From: Hyalella azteca
Lineage: Eukaryota > Arthropoda > Malacostraca > Amphipoda > Hyalellidae
Length of the DNA stretch: 64,000 bases
Direction: 5' to 3'
Assembly: GCF_000764305.2 (NCBI RefSeq)
Contig: NW_025936149.1
Coordinates: 43,482 to 107,481 of the forward strand
Both the position numbers and the translations under genes were made by a program. The notes under the pieces were generated by a model, which saw nothing but the letters and a program-made list of their open reading frames with translations, searched no databases and had not been told where the DNA came from. Every line of letters begins with the position of its first letter. Positions within the stretch are counted from its first letter, which is position 1. Shown here in pieces: positions 63,888 to 64,000 of this stretch.

Positions 63888-64000
63888 ATATTGTACCCAC
63901 GTTACCGCTATGATGCATCCACGTTACCGCTATGATGCATCCACGTTACCGCTATGTTGCATCCACGTTACCGCTATGATGCATCCACGTTACCGCTATG
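63888..64000. repeat. 24-bp minisatellite running off the right edge
   Basis: Units CCACGTTACCGCTATGATGC + ATC..., five visible copies with T/A and C/T variants, unit 24 bp. The array continues outside the window. Confidence 0.93.

Noticed and set aside
63840..63890. tRNA-like B box (GGGTTCGAAGGT on -)
   Set aside because: No A box at proper spacing and no acceptor stem; not a tRNA gene.

Overview
This is animal nuclear DNA. The genes have many short exons with GT/GC...AG introns and conserved metazoan proteins, embedded in dense repeats. Relics of LINEs, a tRNA-type SINE, a pogo-like DNA transposon, MITEs and fold-back elements are all visible. Protein and repeat styles fit an arthropod, perhaps a crustacean; I cannot place it more finely. 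Two single N bases (29167 and 31795) look like collapsed assembly gaps.

Layout. (1) 1-14.2 kb, + strand: the ANKHD1/mask gene (ankyrin repeats, long Gln/Ser-rich linkers, one KH domain). Its 5' end lies off the left edge and its last exon is at 12787-12819. (2) 14.2-48.1 kb, - strand: a nearly complete PI4KA (phosphatidylinositol 4-kinase III alpha) gene. I could define 31 coding exons plus one truncated fragment, from an ATG at 48090 to the stop at 15130. The two genes are convergent, and candidate poly(A) signals lie about 125 bp apart near 14.1-14.3 kb. (3) 48.1-64 kb: mostly non-coding, with old transposon pieces, a duplicated block carrying a start-codon/splice-donor context (52.7-53.2 kb), a CCAAT-rich segment (55.3-55.45 kb), one plausible unassigned + strand exon at 60017-60158, and a minisatellite running off the right edge.

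The most unusual feature is the relation between minisatellites and splice sites. About sixteen exon borders in the two genes touch, or lie very near, a tandem repeat. In the clearest cases the repeat unit is a copy of the exon/intron junction itself. The 33-bp array at 19.7-20.0 kb repeats the last 13 exonic bases plus the 5' splice site. The 27-bp array at 20.7-21.9 kb reiterates one GTGAGA donor some 35-40 times with a higher-order structure. The ~75-bp array at 35.2-35.5 kb, the ~100-bp array at 18.8-19.0 kb and a 43-bp duplication in the mask gene (2011-2096) do the same. Other arrays lie on the acceptor side (26.2, 29.0, 29.8, 31.0, 32.8, 40.9 and 42.5 kb). This looks like recurrent tandem duplication seeded at exon edges and creating reservoirs of decoy or alternative splice sites. 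I know of no named system of this kind.

The two recognised genes have no direct pathway link in the sequence. PI4KA makes the plasma-membrane PI4P pool. Mask is a cytoplasmic/nuclear ankyrin-KH scaffold linked in flies to receptor tyrosine kinase and Hippo/Yorkie signalling.
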